A DNA stretch of 64,000 nt from Allium sativum (GCA_030737875.1 CM060923.1:497390453-497454452); one strand, 5' to 3'. Shown: positions 10,052 to 21,885, numbered from the stretch's first letter. Made by a program: numbers and translations. Notes: a model not told the origin generated them from the letters alone.

Positions 10052-10958
10052 GCAGAAGAGAAAAGGGGAGGGAAATTAAAAATTACTTTTTTTATTTTAT
10101 TTTATTATTTAATTTGAAAAAGGGTTGACTTTTACATACGACCTCGAAACGAGGCCCACCGCCTGTCGTCCATAGCGTTTCACCCCCATTCCGAACACAA
10201 TGGGATATGTATCGCAAGCTGATTCGATTGTTACAATCAGTTTCTTTTTGAATTTTCATTTAAATCACTATATTGAATTTTAAACGTACATTTCAAATTA
10301 CCGGGGTCACATACTAACTAGAAAAATTCCAGAAAAATATTTTCTAGCTTCGTATTGACGATACGGTCCTAACAAAACTAGTTTCGTCAAATTCTGAGAC
10401 CGTTTGAAAAATGGCCAATTTCCAGTCGATTAAAATCAACAGAAACTGGTCAAACGCGTTTTCTTTTGCCACGCTCACATATTGATTCGAAAAATTATGA
10501 AATTTGAAACCTAGCAATAACCTGACACTGCGGATCTAACAAAAGTGGTTTCGTCGAAATCCGAGGTCGTATGCAAAATGTCCATTTTTAAGGGCCTGAA
10601 TTCCATAGCGACTATTCAGAATTTTCAACTGGACATATCTTTTGATTCCCGCTATCAAACTTCGATTGGTCGGATTCGTTAGAAAGATATTACCAATTAG
10701 ATTCCATTATTTTTGGTTTCACTAAAATCTGGATTGTTTTGCACCCGGTATATTCAATTGAAGTTTGAAATCGAATTATCGAACTACCGCACTATTTTCA
10801 ATTCTATATATAATTATAATTAATTATATTCGTTTTCAAATGTCGATTCAACTCAGTTTTCATCGCCATTGTTTAAATATTTATTTTAAATATTTAAAAT
10901 CCATTATTTTAGCCAATTTAAAAATTTTAAATTGGTTCAGATTTTCTGGGTCGTTACA

Positions 10959-11592
10959 CCCTGATTATGGGGTGCCTTTTGGGAACTAGTTTATATGGGT
11001 ACAGAGATTAGTATGGGGTACGATAGTATGTTCGACCCTAGACAACTTAACTAAGTTTATGGTGCTTTCCCATTTCTAGTTTATACTTATCATACCCAGT
11101 TCTTTATTCATAGACTGAATAGTCCTAGACTTACACAGGCTTTATGTCTGACTCTACTTTTCTTTTGTCTTCTTTTCTTCCATTTACCCCCCCCCCCCCA
11201 GGTCCACAGGGAGGGAATACCGCAGCTTGACCAGCCTTCATATCCAGCTTGAAGAGAAAGAATGTATTGCTTGGATCTTTTCGTTTTGGACTATGGCTTT
11301 GGACAACAACTATGGGACTTTTGCAGTTTATTTATGTTTTCTTTATGCTTCTTTAAATAATGTAATCAAGACAGTTATGAAGATGTTATGTTTTTTTTTT
11401 GAAGTAGTGTAAGACAATTATGGTATGGTTGGTGTAACACGTATTTTATTGAAATAAAAGTTGTTGTTTTCCGCTGTTCAAAAATATGTGTTCTTATATC
11501 TGTCTTGCATATCCGTGACTTATACTTATAAACCTCCACCAAAATTAGGGCATTCCCTTTGAGAGTGACCCTAACGGAGGTGGGGTGTTTCA
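10959..11592 (+). repeat. Family-G-like LTR 3' part, plus strand
   Basis: Colinear with the 3' part of the G1 LTR (48900..49303): polypyrimidine-CAG at 11201, CAGGGAGGGAATACC, TTTTCCGCTG near 11470, and CATTCCCTTTGAGAGTGACC..GGTGGGGTGTTT at the end. The left side is cut by A1. No primer site follows 11592, so it is a 3' or solo LTR. Confidence 0.8.
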
Positions 11593-12345
11593 ACTCTTTT
11601 GTTTTATTTGCGGTAGTTGAAATCCTAAATCTCATACTTTTTAATTTAGGAATAGATTTGTGAAGAGAGAAGATGGATCTAGGATTTGGTAGAGAAGAAG
11701 AATTGTTTAGATGCATTGAGGAAAAAGAAGAAGAGAATCCTCTCAAGATTGAGGCAGCATATAGTTACAATGATTTGGTCTGGAGATAAAGCAAGGCCTA
11801 GGGGGTGTTTAAATAGGTTTAGAGAGTGTTTTAGAGCCCTTAGATTGACCTAGAAGCCATCCGACCCGTACAGCATATCAAAATACGTCATAGGAACTGA
11901 AATCGCCCAGATCTAGGGATAGGTAGATCCCCAGGTCGACCTCCCTAGGGGTAGGTCGACCCCCAGGTCGACCTGCCTGGTTTTGGCGGGAAATTTCCCA
12001 CCCAGCTGCAGGGTCGAATTTCGAATTGTTTTGAATTTTTCTTGAATCTTCTAAAGGCTATAACTCCTTCATACGGTGTCCGATTTACGCAAACTTGGAC
12101 TCTATTCCAAGCAGAATTCTGAGACGAACGCAATGGTGAAGTCCGTTTTACTTAATTCCTGATATTTAAATTAGGTATCCTTATTTTATTATCTTTTCCG
12201 TTACACACACTGTTATTAAATTAATTTTTCCTCCTCTTCCATGTATTAATTAATTCTCATTGTACATCACCATTATTTACCTATCTATGCATATATATAT
12301 ATATGTACATTTTTAATTACATTAAAAATGCGCGGTGTTACAATT
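11593..12345 (-). repeat. Family-G-like LTR 5' part, minus strand
   Basis: Read from 12345 leftward it starts TGTAACACCGCG and matches the G1 LTR start through GTTCGTCTC, ATAGAGTCC and TTTGCGTAAATCGGA (near 12130..12080). It breaks off at 11593, where a plus-strand LTR ends. GTCGAC palindromes at 11933..11975 occupy the place of the G1 hairpins. CTATTTAAACACC near 11810 is a possible TATA region. Confidence 0.75.
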
Positions 12346-12452
12346 GTGTTCTGAATGGGGGTATTTAGCTAGGGGCGACAGTCGTTGGGTTCAGATTGGA
12401 GTTTGTATTAGTAAACAAGAATTTTGGCAATTTAAAAATATTAAATAATTAT

Positions 12453-12460
12453 TATATAAG
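12453..12460 (+). promoter_or_regulatory. R1 TATA box
   Basis: TATATAAG, followed after about 25 bp by a GC-rich pyrimidine-heavy leader, matching the promoter position in D1 (44721..44730 on the minus strand). Confidence 0.5.
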
Positions 12461-13275
12461 AGGATCAAACACTAAATTGTTTCCAGCCGAGGTCAAACCC
12501 CTGAGCGCGCCGTCACCCTTCGACCGACGATCAGAACTTTCCGATCTTCTCCCCCTTTTTCTCCAAGATTATTCAATGGTTTTCGAAACAAATAAAAAGA
12601 AATCAGAAGAGCAACTCGAGACCTTCATAATGATACGACAGTGATCATTGATTGGTGTGTAAATCATTGGAATTCGAGCCCTAAAGGGTTGTCGCTCTTG
12701 TGCAGTTTCGGGAGGCTCGGGACCACCGAGTTCATCGACGTCCAGGGAGGGGGAGCGCCACATAGGCGCACGCGGTGGTGCTACTGGATTGTCGCCAGGT
12801 TGACTGTGGTGGCGGCGTGAATCACGTTGAAGGAAGGAGCAGGTTCGACGGTGTCCTGGACTGATTAATAGGAGGAAAGGAGATTAAGGGGTAAAGGGAA
12901 AATTAATTAATTTAATTAATTATAATTAATTCAATTAGGCCATTAATGTATAATTTGTCATATCTCCTTCATACGAGAACGAAATTTGAAGAATTCAGAA
13001 GCGTTGGACTCCTCTCAACGAGAGCTTCACAAAAAACTGACCGGGTCCAAAACAGAGCTAATCATAATTTTAGGCAGAATTAAATCCGAACAGAAATTCA
13101 GAAATAAAAACCACTATGTGAATTTCTCACTAAAATTATTTCTGTATAGTTATTTATTTTGTAACTGCATATATGAATTGCTCCCCGTCATCCACAGACC
13201 ATGGGCGACTTGTTTGATTGTATTCTGTGTGAAAATTGATCGTGATGTGAAATGAAATAAATTATATATGTATGA

Positions 13276-13281
13276 TGTGAA

Positions 13282-13317
<36 letters not shown>

Positions 13318-13450
13318 GATGTGAAAATTATATATACAGTGTTGTGAAAATTATATGAAATGAAAATAATATATATATGAAATGTGAAATCAATATATAT
13401 ATATATGAAATGAAAATGATATATATATATATGAAAGGTAAAATATATAT
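13276..13450. repeat. TA-rich microsatellite cluster
   Basis: A (TA)n run at about 13288..13314 is followed by several GAAATGAAAAT(AT)n units inside R1. Confidence 0.85.
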
Positions 13451-14307
13451 AAGAAGTGTGAAAGAAATAAATACTGGTTTGTTAAAAATATTATTTTTAA
13501 CATATATATGAGATGTATAAAATTTTCATGTAATGGAATATTCGATTTTGATTAGAAATTGAAATGAAAGTTGAAATCGTTTTTGAAACGAATTTATAAA
13601 GTACATTTTAAATGGAAATCGACGAAATATATATATTTATTTAACGGCCTGAATAAAACGCGCCGCGCAGCGACCGTTCGTGAATTTCGACCATTGACTT
13701 CGAACTGGCATTACGGGAGATCCGACCGTCGGATTCTCCTAAAACCTGAACCGTTGGGTTTTTATCGAAAAGAGCTTTCCAACGAATATAAGGAATTTGA
13801 AATCTAACGGTTGGATTTGGAATAATGCCCAAATCAAATTTGGAAAAGGTCGCATAAGTGCAGTTCGATGACCGTTTATGGAAATCAACTATACGGGCCT
13901 GGATAAAATTATTAAAAATATTAACAATTTGTGTAAAATCAGAATTAATGATTTTGAAAGAATTGGGTTGAAAATTTCCATATTTGAAAAGATAAAAATA
14001 TATTTTTATCGAAATGAACTAGTTATGAACTAGAATTGTAATCCAATCTTTTTAAATAAATAAATTGCATTTGAAATGGTTTTAAAAATAACCAAAAATT
14101 TCCGATATATGAATTGGAATGGATCTGAATTGAAATTATCTTTGGAATATTTCGATATTAGATTCCGTGATTATACGGACATTGTGGAGGAATTTGGGAG
14201 ATATATATATCGTTATTCCAATACGATATTTGTTGATTTCAGAATTTGATATTGAACATAAGCCGATATATTTTCTATTCAGAGCCTTGTGTTTAATATC
14301 AAATTGG

Positions 14308-14312
14308 ATTTA
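14308..14312. repeat. B1 target-site duplication, left
   Basis: ATTTA, repeated exactly at 28442..28446 on the other side of B1. Joining the flanks gives continuous R1 sequence. Confidence 0.92.
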
Positions 14313-15394
14313 TGACACGACCCGAACTTCCCCGGCCTCCGAAGAGAAGAGAAAGAACGAATTGTTTTGAGAACACGACAAAATAGAACGCATATAAAAG
14401 GACATTTCATTGTATATTACAACAATGCATCAGATTACAAGAATATACAGAGTATGAATGAATATTACACAGAAATATCAGAGATTTAAATTACATTTTA
14501 AATATATAGCAGCGGAAGATAATACAATACACAACTAGAAGAGATATACGGATACAAAGCTTTCCGGATATCGTTCCAGCTGTAAACCAGGATCCTGTGA
14601 ATATAAATCTGCAAAACCAAAACTACTAGCTGCCCGTGTCAAAAATAGGGGCACCCAGAGTTTAGGTTAAAACAATAAACTCCAGGTCAGTCATGTGACT
14701 GGTGTGAGAACTAAAACAGTTATTATCTTTATTTACAAAGTTAGGTAAATCAAGGGACCACGCCGTATAACACGGAACGGGTTTCCTCCCAAGAATACCA
14801 GTGCATAAAACAAACAGCGCAATGCTAAATAAAGAAAAATGAAGCTGTTATAAGACCCAGGTCCCATCACACAATGCAACGCAAGCCGGAGGATAGGGTT
14901 TTTACCTTATAACAGCCAGAGCATGCTTGATACGTTTAAAACACATTATTTGATACTATTATAAGTGCATAGTGTATAAAACAACCTCAAATCATAAGTA
15001 TCAATCATAGGCGGCATGAGCGCCCCATCCCACTATGTCACCATACTAGGTTCTACAAATAAAACCGCAAATGTCACGTATTTGGAAATTGGATTTCCGT
15101 CTATGAACCGAGGCAAAAGATAGTCCTCAACCGATTCGAGACGCTCTAGCCCGCCCCTCAGGAACAGCCGCAACTGCCCCTGGATCCTCAGGGTCGGTCC
15201 ACCGATGTGGATTATTATTCCTGAACACTACGTTTCCCCACCCTATGGGGTGTAAGTCTGGTCCGTCTGCCGGCCAGAATGCATCGGCCAAAACCGATAT
15301 AACCGAGGTGCCTCGCAACAGCAACAACCACATAAGTCAAACTCGTCAGGGCGTGTAAAACCACTGACGCCACTTCTAGCTAGAAAGAAACGCA

Positions 15395-15960
15395 TGCCCT
15401 CCCTGACGTCCTCTCCCGTTTTTGGTTCACAACCGGGGTGCGAGGCTCGCGAATTCACGTTACACAAAGCTGTGCCACACAGGCTGTGCTTTGATCATCA
15501 CCACAAGACTTTGCTTTTCAACAGAAGCCTCGATCAATTGCCACTTAGGCATGCCACACAGGCAATTCACTCCATGCGTTTGATATCCATCAATATATAA
15601 CCCCTGAGCTCGTACGTCTCAGAGAAGGGCGTTAAGCAAGAGAATAAATTCTCCGCCGCCAAACAGATATATATTTAATAGAGATCAATCACACGGACCA
15701 AAATCCAATGTCAGACACACAGTCCATTTACAAGTCCGTTCTGGGTCTGAACGAAACTGGAGGCACCTAGTACCTCGCATATCCATCGATCTCCAAGTAC
15801 GTCTGGACGATCACTAACTGTTTCCATCTTCTTGGGTGTACAGCCCAATCAAGATCATCAGTAAGCACCCAAACGACGTGAAGACTTCTGGTCTTCGACC
15901 ACCGTCTTCATCTTCGACACCACGTCGAATCAGTTATTCAGAATGGGATAAACCCGGTCT
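15395..15960. other. Most conserved block of the giant LTRs
   Basis: Carries two GCCACACAGGC motifs, GAGCTCGTACGTCTCAGAGA, the inverted repeat GAGAATAAATTCTC, and GTTCTGGGTCTGAACGAA. The block is recognisable in B1, C1, D1 and A2 and, in inverted form, in R1 (about 28960); A1 has lost the middle part near 6345. It lies inside the candidate intron. Confidence 0.65.
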
Positions 15961-17529
15961 TTCTGAATAACTCGCGTATATATTATAAAAGTGTTACACA
16001 AACACAACATACGCCTCATTCCAATTCAGAATATTCCTTTATTCAAATATTCCTATACTTTGGGAAAAGTTCCCATTAATTTTATCCAAGATAAATTCTT
16101 TAAATTTATTCTTTAATCACCTTTGAATATCAATTCAAACTAGTCGGGATTAGCGAACCACACCGAAGTAATCATTTATTTTATTTTCCCAATCCCAACC
16201 TATTCATCCCATGAAGTAAAACTGGTAGTACTTCATATCTAACACCACAGTGTTATCGGTAGTTCAATTACCATTTCACGTTCAAATCTAATTAAAGATT
16301 TAACTATCGCTTGGAGTAAAACTGGTGATACTCCATTCTCGATCTTTTCAATCTATTTAAAGATTCATTAAAACTCCACTTAGTTTTAATCTTCGACTGG
16401 GTTAAAGAATCAGTGTCATTTAAAACACGGTTCACAATAAACCCAAAATCACATTCCATTAATTATCGGGTTAAAGAACGAGTGTTATTTAAAACACTGT
16501 TCACGATAAACCCAAAAATCAATATCAATTCAATTCCAATGAAATCTCATTTAATTGGTACACTTCATTAAATCCAAATAAAAAGATTTAATCTTTTCAC
16601 AACTGGGTTCAAGAACAGTGTTAGTGAAGACACCATTCACGACAAACCCAAATCACCTTTGATATTCAATACAAGGCTCTGAATAGAAAATATATCGGCT
16701 TATATTCAATATCAAATTCTACGATTAACAAATGTCGTATTGAAATAACGATATAAATGTATATCTTTCAAATTCCCATAACAACATCTGTATAATCACG
16801 AATTCCAACATCGAAATATTCCGAAGACAATTTCGATTCAAATCCACTCCAATGCAATCATTGGAAATTCAGGTTATTTTTAAAACCCTTTTCAAATTCA
16901 ATTTATTTATTTAAAAATAAATAGAATTATATTTCTAGTTCAAAACTAGTTCATTTCGATAAAAATCTATTTTTATCTTTTCAAATATGGAGTTTTTCAT
17001 CCCAAATCTTCACAAATCATTTCTTATGATTTTACACAAATTATTACTATTTTTAATAATTTTATCAAGGCCCGTACAGTCGATTTCCACCAATGGCCAT
17101 CGAACTGCACTTACAGCGACCTTTTTCAAATTTGATTTAGACATAATTCCAAATCCAACCGTTAGATTTCTAATTTCTCACATTCGTTAGAAAGCTCTCT
17201 TCGATACGAACCCAACGGTTCCGGTTTTAGGAGAATCCGACGGTCGGATCTCCTGTAATGTCCGTTTGAAATAAATGGTCGAAATTCACGAACTGCCGCG
17301 GCGCGGCGCGTTCTATTCAGGCCATTATATTATATATATAATATATATAATATATACTTCGTCGATTTCTATTTAAAACGAATTATATAAATAGTTTTAA
17401 AATTCGTTTCAAAATCTATTTCAACTTCCATCTCAATTCAAAGCAAAATTGAATTCTTCTCTATAAATTCGTTTTAAAATTCATTTCTATTCAATTCAAA
17501 TTTCCATTCAATTTGAATTCATTTCAATT

Positions 17530-17895
17530 TGCTTTCAATTCAATTTGAATTCATTTTCAATTCAATTCATTTCGAAATCGTTTTCAATTCAATTCACTTC
17601 GAAATCACTTTCCACTTTGAATTCGTTTTCAATTCAATTCATTTCGAAATCGTTTTCAATTCAATTCATTTCGAAATCGTTTTCAATTCAATTCACTTCG
17701 AAATCGTTTTCAATTCAATTCACTTTGAATTCGTTTTCAATTCAATTTATTTCGAAATCGTTTTCAATTCAATTCACTTTGAATTCGTTTTCAATTCAAT
17801 TCATTTCGAAATCGTTTTCAATTCAATTCACTTTGAATTCGTTTTCAATTCATTTCGAAATCGTTTTCAATTCAATTCATTTCGAAATCGATTAA
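17530..17895. repeat. 27-bp minisatellite in B1 left LTR
   Basis: Units of CGTTTTCAATTCAATTCA followed by TTTCGAAAT or CTTTGAATT, about a dozen copies. Because 27 is divisible by 3, two frames stay open and translate to nine-residue repeats. This is simple repeat, not a protein gene. Confidence 0.9.
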
Positions 17896-18959
17896 AATCG
17901 ATATAAATATCGTTCACGTCAAAATGGCATCAATCTAATCAACACGGCTTCATAAATTTCTATTTTCAAATATTCTATTTCAAATATTTCTATTTCTAAA
18001 CTGGAATGAGGCCCAATCAATTACCATATAAAGTTAATTATATGGATTTTCATACAACACATGTATAATAGCATTGAAAAATAATCAACCATCAACCAAA
18101 GTGCACTACACTGTATAAGCATCAAATATAGATATCTAACGCTTATAACAGCCTGTCAATCAATCGATCGACATATTTAATCAATCAGGATGAGTGAACT
18201 TCAAATTTCATCCCAACACCCGTGTGGGGTTTCAAACAATCAAACACAGATTTTATTTGTGCAGTTGGGCGATGTGTAAAATTTATCGACCCAATCAATG
18301 TCCTTCAAATAGGTGTACATAAACAAACCGTCTGGTTTGTAAATGAATATTTATTTATTCACGTTCACGATTTTCATACTCACGTTAAAAATTATATTTT
18401 TAACGATAAAACATTTTATTTCAACCTATGAATTTCTATTCAATTCATTTATTCAATAAAATGATATTTTTATTTTTCTAACATATTTTAGAAAATTTCG
18501 GCGGCATAACGGCACAATACTAGAAACGGGACGAGGCCTAGCCTTATCCCCGGTCTAGTGAAGGCCCACGCCATTCACACATCAATCAAATCAATTCGTT
18601 ATGCAAACCACAAAATTTGGAGTAAGAGTCTAACCTAGCCTTACTCCTTCGCCTTATAACGGCGCACGTCTAATCCTAACCAATTTATCGATTCGATTTT
18701 TCACACCACAAACCACATTCAAACCAATATCGCAATCAATAACCAAACAGCCAAACAAACAAGTCCATGGTCTGTGGACGATTGTGTCGGGTGCTACTAA
18801 ACACCGTCTGCATCCTAGTATATATATATATAGCTAGAAAAAAGGAAATTGAAAGGTGAGAAATTCTCACATATAGCTATCCTAGCTCCACGGCTCTTCA
18901 TTTGCAGAAGTCTTCGTCGTTTCGCCTTTTTGTCACCTTCGTTGCTGCTTTCACTACAT

Positions 18960-19140
18960 ACGTAAAAATCACATTTTTACTTCGCTATTCAATATATAAA
19001 AATCGAATTTTTACTTCGATGTTCAGTATATAAAAATCTTATTTTTCTATCGAAGTTCAATATATAAAAATTCTATTTTTCTATCGAAGTTCAATATATA
19101 AAAATCCTATTTTTCTATCGAAGTTCAATAGATAAAAATC
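18960..19140. repeat. TATAAAAATnnnATTTTT hairpin-unit array
   Basis: Five units of about 30 to 34 bp, each with a short AAAAAT/ATTTTT inverted repeat, in the part of the candidate intron near the donor. The right LTR copy is at about 26545..26725. Confidence 0.8.
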
Positions 19141-19597
19141 ACCTTTTTATTACGCCATTGGAATACATAAGAATTCCTAACTTTCTTTTATAAAAATTCA
19201 AGCTTTCTCTTATAAAAATCCTCGCTTTTTCTCGCTCTTTTATAATTAAAGATCCTATTTTTATAACTCGTGTTTACAAATGAAAATCACCCTTTCGTTT
19301 ATAAAAATCTATTCTTTGTATTTAAACAAAAAAAATCGAACCTTTTTACTTGTAAAAATCAAATCTTCTTGCTTTTCCAATGATATTTATTTTCAAAAAT
19401 CAACATTTTTAAAACAAAGTTCTTTTATTTAAATACTACCTTTTTAAATCAAAACTATATATATTAATTTCGGATTTTTATCACAAAAATATATGAATAA
19501 ATTTCAGTTTAAAAATCATGATAATTTCAGTTTAAAAATCAAGTAGATTTCATAGTAAATAAAATAAAACAAAATAAAAAGAAAAGGGGAAACTCAC

Positions 19598-19922
19598 CGA
19601 GGTGGTGGAGAGCTGACGGAGGGAGGGGGTTTTGTTGGCGCGCGGCAGTCGGGGAGGAGCTATGGCCGTCGCCGGAGGTGGGTGCCCGGGTTCAAGTGGG
19701 GCATCGTTCGCTTTCAGGTGGCTTGGGGGGGGGGGGTTCGGGCTTCGTTCGAGCTGCGGGGGAGATGGGGTTGGACGGCGACGAGCTGGGGGGGGCGCCT
19801 CGCGCCTTGCGCCGGCGGCGATGTCATCTGAGGAGGAGGGCGACGAGCGATCCCCTCCCTTTTCTCCTTTTTTTTTTATTTTGTTTTGAAAACGATTTCT
19901 GATTAAATCGAGGGGGGGCCAA
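19598..19922 (-). promoter_or_regulatory. B1 left LTR GC-rich leader, candidate first exon
   Basis: Opens with TTGGCCCCCCC at 19922..19912, about 35 bp after an AATAAATAAATAAATAAA tract. It is pyrimidine- and CpG-rich and ends at the donor GTGAGT. The frame is open from TTG, not ATG. Confidence 0.5.
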
Positions 19923-20170
19923 CGGGTTTTGAGGAGAGGGGAGAGAGAATTGAAATTTTTATTTATTTATTTATTTTATTCCTTAAAAGTTAACTTTTAC
20001 ATATGACCTCGAAACGAGGCCCACCGCCTGTCGCCCATTGCGTTTCACCCCCATTCCGAACACAATGGGTTATGTATCGCAAGCTGGTTTGATCGTTTGA
20101 ATCAGTTTCCGTTTAATTTACATTTAAATCACTATATTGAATTTTAAACGTACATTTCAAATTACCGGGG

Positions 20171-20480
20171 TCACATACGAACTCTAAAAATTCTCGAAAA
20201 ATATTTTCTAGCTTCGTATTGACGATACGGTCCTAACAAAACTAGTTTCGTCGAATTCTGAGACCGTTTGAAAAATGGCCAATTTCCAGTCGATTAAAAT
20301 CAACTGAAACTGGTCAAACGCGTTTTCCTTTGCCACGCTCACATATTGATTCGAAATATTATGAAATTTGAAACCTAGCAATAACTTTACACCACGGACC
20401 CAATAAAACTGGTTTCGTCGAAATCCGAGGTCGTTTGCAAAATGGCCATTTTTAAGGGCCTGAATTCCATAGCGACTATT
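20171..20480. repeat. Diverged 167-bp tandem dimer near the LTR edge
   Basis: TCACATA starts at 20171 and 20339. AAAACTAGTTTCGTCGAA..GACCGTTTGAAAAATGGCC then matches AAAACTGGTTTCGTCGAA..GTCGTTTGCAAAATGGCC. The same dimer is in A1 (10309..10600), A2, D1 (44950..45240), C1 (30492..30780) and B1 right. Confidence 0.8.
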
Positions 20481-20851
20481 CAGAATTTTCAACTGGACAT
20501 ATCTTTTGATTCTCGCTACGAAATTTTGATTTTTCGGATTCGTTGGAAAGATATTATCAATTAGATCCCATTATTTATGGTTTCACTAAAATCCGGATTG
20601 TTTTGCACCCGGTACATTCAATTGAAGTTTGAAATCGAATTATCGAACTACCGCGCCATTTTCAATTCTATTTATAATTATATATAATTATTTATATTCT
20701 AACGACGAGGTATATAATATACACATCGGATTCTATTCAAAATAAATTTCTCGTCGATATTATTTAAAATAATTCATTTTAAATATTCAAAATTCGCTAT
20801 AATTGCCAAAATAAAAATTTTAAACTGGCCCAGAATTTGCGGGTTATTACA

Positions 20852-21885
20852 ATCTCCCCAACTTAAAACTTTTCGTCCCCGAAAAGGAACAAAGTCGAAA
20901 GTGGTTTGATTAATCAACACTACGTTCGGTCTGGCTTCCATTCTCCAACTTTTCAGTTTTTGAGAATTTTCTAAAATTTCAAAAATTTGGCTAACACCCT
21001 AAATTTTTGAAAAATTTCGCCATAACCTCCCCTGCACCGGGAGCATCGGGGAATTTCAAATAGCTTCCCCAGTCCTTCAGATCTCAAAAAGAAAAAGAAA
21101 AAGCCAAGCGGCTAGCCAATAGGCTCACAAAATCATCATCACCCAAACAAAACAGGAAATTATGTAGTAAACATGTACCTATTTGTCGGGCAAACAAATT
21201 TTATTCTCTGCTCTAGCCTCCTTGCTATGACCTGTTCAATGTAAGTATATATATACAAGCAAATGCAACCAATTCTCAATATAATTCAATATTTGGTTCA
21301 ATTAGGCTAAATGGTTCAAAATCATCAAACAAATAAACAAGCAACACAAACATCAATCAATTAGTGAATTAGAGTCTCAAATTCATAATTTTGATACATA
21401 TACAAAAATCAAATTTTTGATGCCAAATCACAACAATAGGCCTTATCTAATTTTGGTTCTCACACCAGTCTAATGGAAATATATAGATATCACACCTTCG
21501 AAACACGAATATAAATATTGATAATGCGGCCGCATTACCAAAATTATCTCCGGGCGACTAGAGTGTGATTCTATATCTATCCAGTATATTAAAATTTCAA
21601 ATACACGTTTGCAAGGCGTATACGCAAAGTTTTTATATACTGAACTGTCCAAATCAATATATAAATAAACAATCAAATACGAATAATTGATTTAGATTTT
21701 CAAAACAAAATTTGTTTTCATTTTCAAAAACATACTTCTTCACACTCGTTCTAGGATACTACTGATCCCATCTCTAACGAGTCATTCCTATTGGATATTA
21801 CTAACCCAATATCTGATGAATTCTTTCGTATGGTTCTAATGTGTCTTGTTCTCTAGCTTTGTAAACCAAAGCTCTGATACCAAAC
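20852..21885 (-). other. B1 internal region, non-coding, 1034 bp
   Basis: Contains the polypurine tract AAGTTGGGGAGAT (20864..20852), the pre-tract hairpin (20869..20886), the module shared with A-type LTRs (20985..21260), AT-rich sequence, and the primer site. A 68-codon open stretch at 21470..21676 begins at TTG and its frame is not kept in C1 or D1, so I see no gene. Confidence 0.85.
21871..21882 (-). promoter_or_regulatory. B1 primer-binding site, tRNA-iMet type
   Basis: TGGTATCAGAGC on the element strand, three bases from the LTR end at 21886. Identical to the A1 and G1 sites. Confidence 0.92.

Larger units (their letters stand above)
1..10958 (-). mobile_element. Element A1: Ty3/gypsy giant-LTR retrotransposon with gag-pol (left LTR cut by window edge)
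   Basis: On the minus strand the order is 5' LTR (10958 to 5071), primer site, gag-pol, polypurine tract and 3' LTR (323 to 1, continuing outside the window). The domain order protease, RT, RNase H, integrase marks Ty3/gypsy. The 323 bp of 3' LTR that can be seen match 10637..10958 with one substitution and one single-base indel, so the insertion is young. It lies inside an LTR fragment of family G; the right flank starts CCCTG, which should be repeated beyond the left window edge if the target duplication is intact. The internal region is 4747 bp. It is the only element in the window with pol, so it or a relative may supply proteins to B1, C1 and D1. Confidence 0.93.
5071..10958 (-). repeat. 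A1 5' LTR, 5888 bp
   Basis: Bounded by TGAGACGACCC on the left and GGGTCGTTACA on the right, so the ends are TG..CA with imperfect inverted repeats. It has no coding region that I can support. On the element strand it holds a promoter and GC-rich leader near 10050..9797, a splice donor, 23-bp and 34-bp tandem arrays, a 128-bp array, a block resembling the internal region of B1/C1/D1 (7395..7660), a diverged duplication (6880..7080 and 7130..7330) and a splice acceptor near 5377. Confidence 0.92.
12346..14312 (+). repeat. R1: inverted giant LTR, left part
   Basis: This is the reverse complement of the shared giant-LTR sequence: ACAGTCGTTGGG near 12378, a TATATAAG box at 12453..12460, a GC-rich leader to about 12860, the TCCACAGACCATGGGCGAC block near 13192, and GACCGTCGGATT..CCGTTGGG near 13723. 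It continues at 28447. It lacks the first part of the LTR because family-G sequence abuts at 12345. Confidence 0.8.
14609..19597 (-). other. Candidate intron inside the B1 left LTR
   Basis: The donor TCG/GTGAGTT (GT at 19597..19596) is near-consensus. The acceptor TTTTGCAG is at 14609. Length 4989 bp. The right LTR has the same sites (22182..27184, 5003 bp). Confidence 0.45.
14313..20851 (-). repeat. B1 3' LTR (left), 6539 bp
   Basis: Starts TGACACGACCCG and ends GGGTTATTACA. It has a candidate acceptor TTTTGCAG/AT (AG at 14610..14609), conserved blocks at 15395..15960, a 27-bp minisatellite (17530..17895), the candidate splice donor at 19597, the leader at 19598..19922, and a 167-bp diverged tandem dimer at 20171..20480. 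ORFs inside are not supported as genes. Confidence 0.92.

Noticed and set aside
17529..17906. 125-codon repeat protein (and the copy at 25103..25480)
   Set aside because: Pure 27-bp minisatellite; two frames are open only because the unit is free of stops and divisible by three.
21470..21676. Possible small protein in the B1 internal region, similar stretch at 31797..32042
   Set aside because: Starts at TTG; an in-frame stop precedes it in D1 and the C-terminal frame shifts among B1, C1 and D1.
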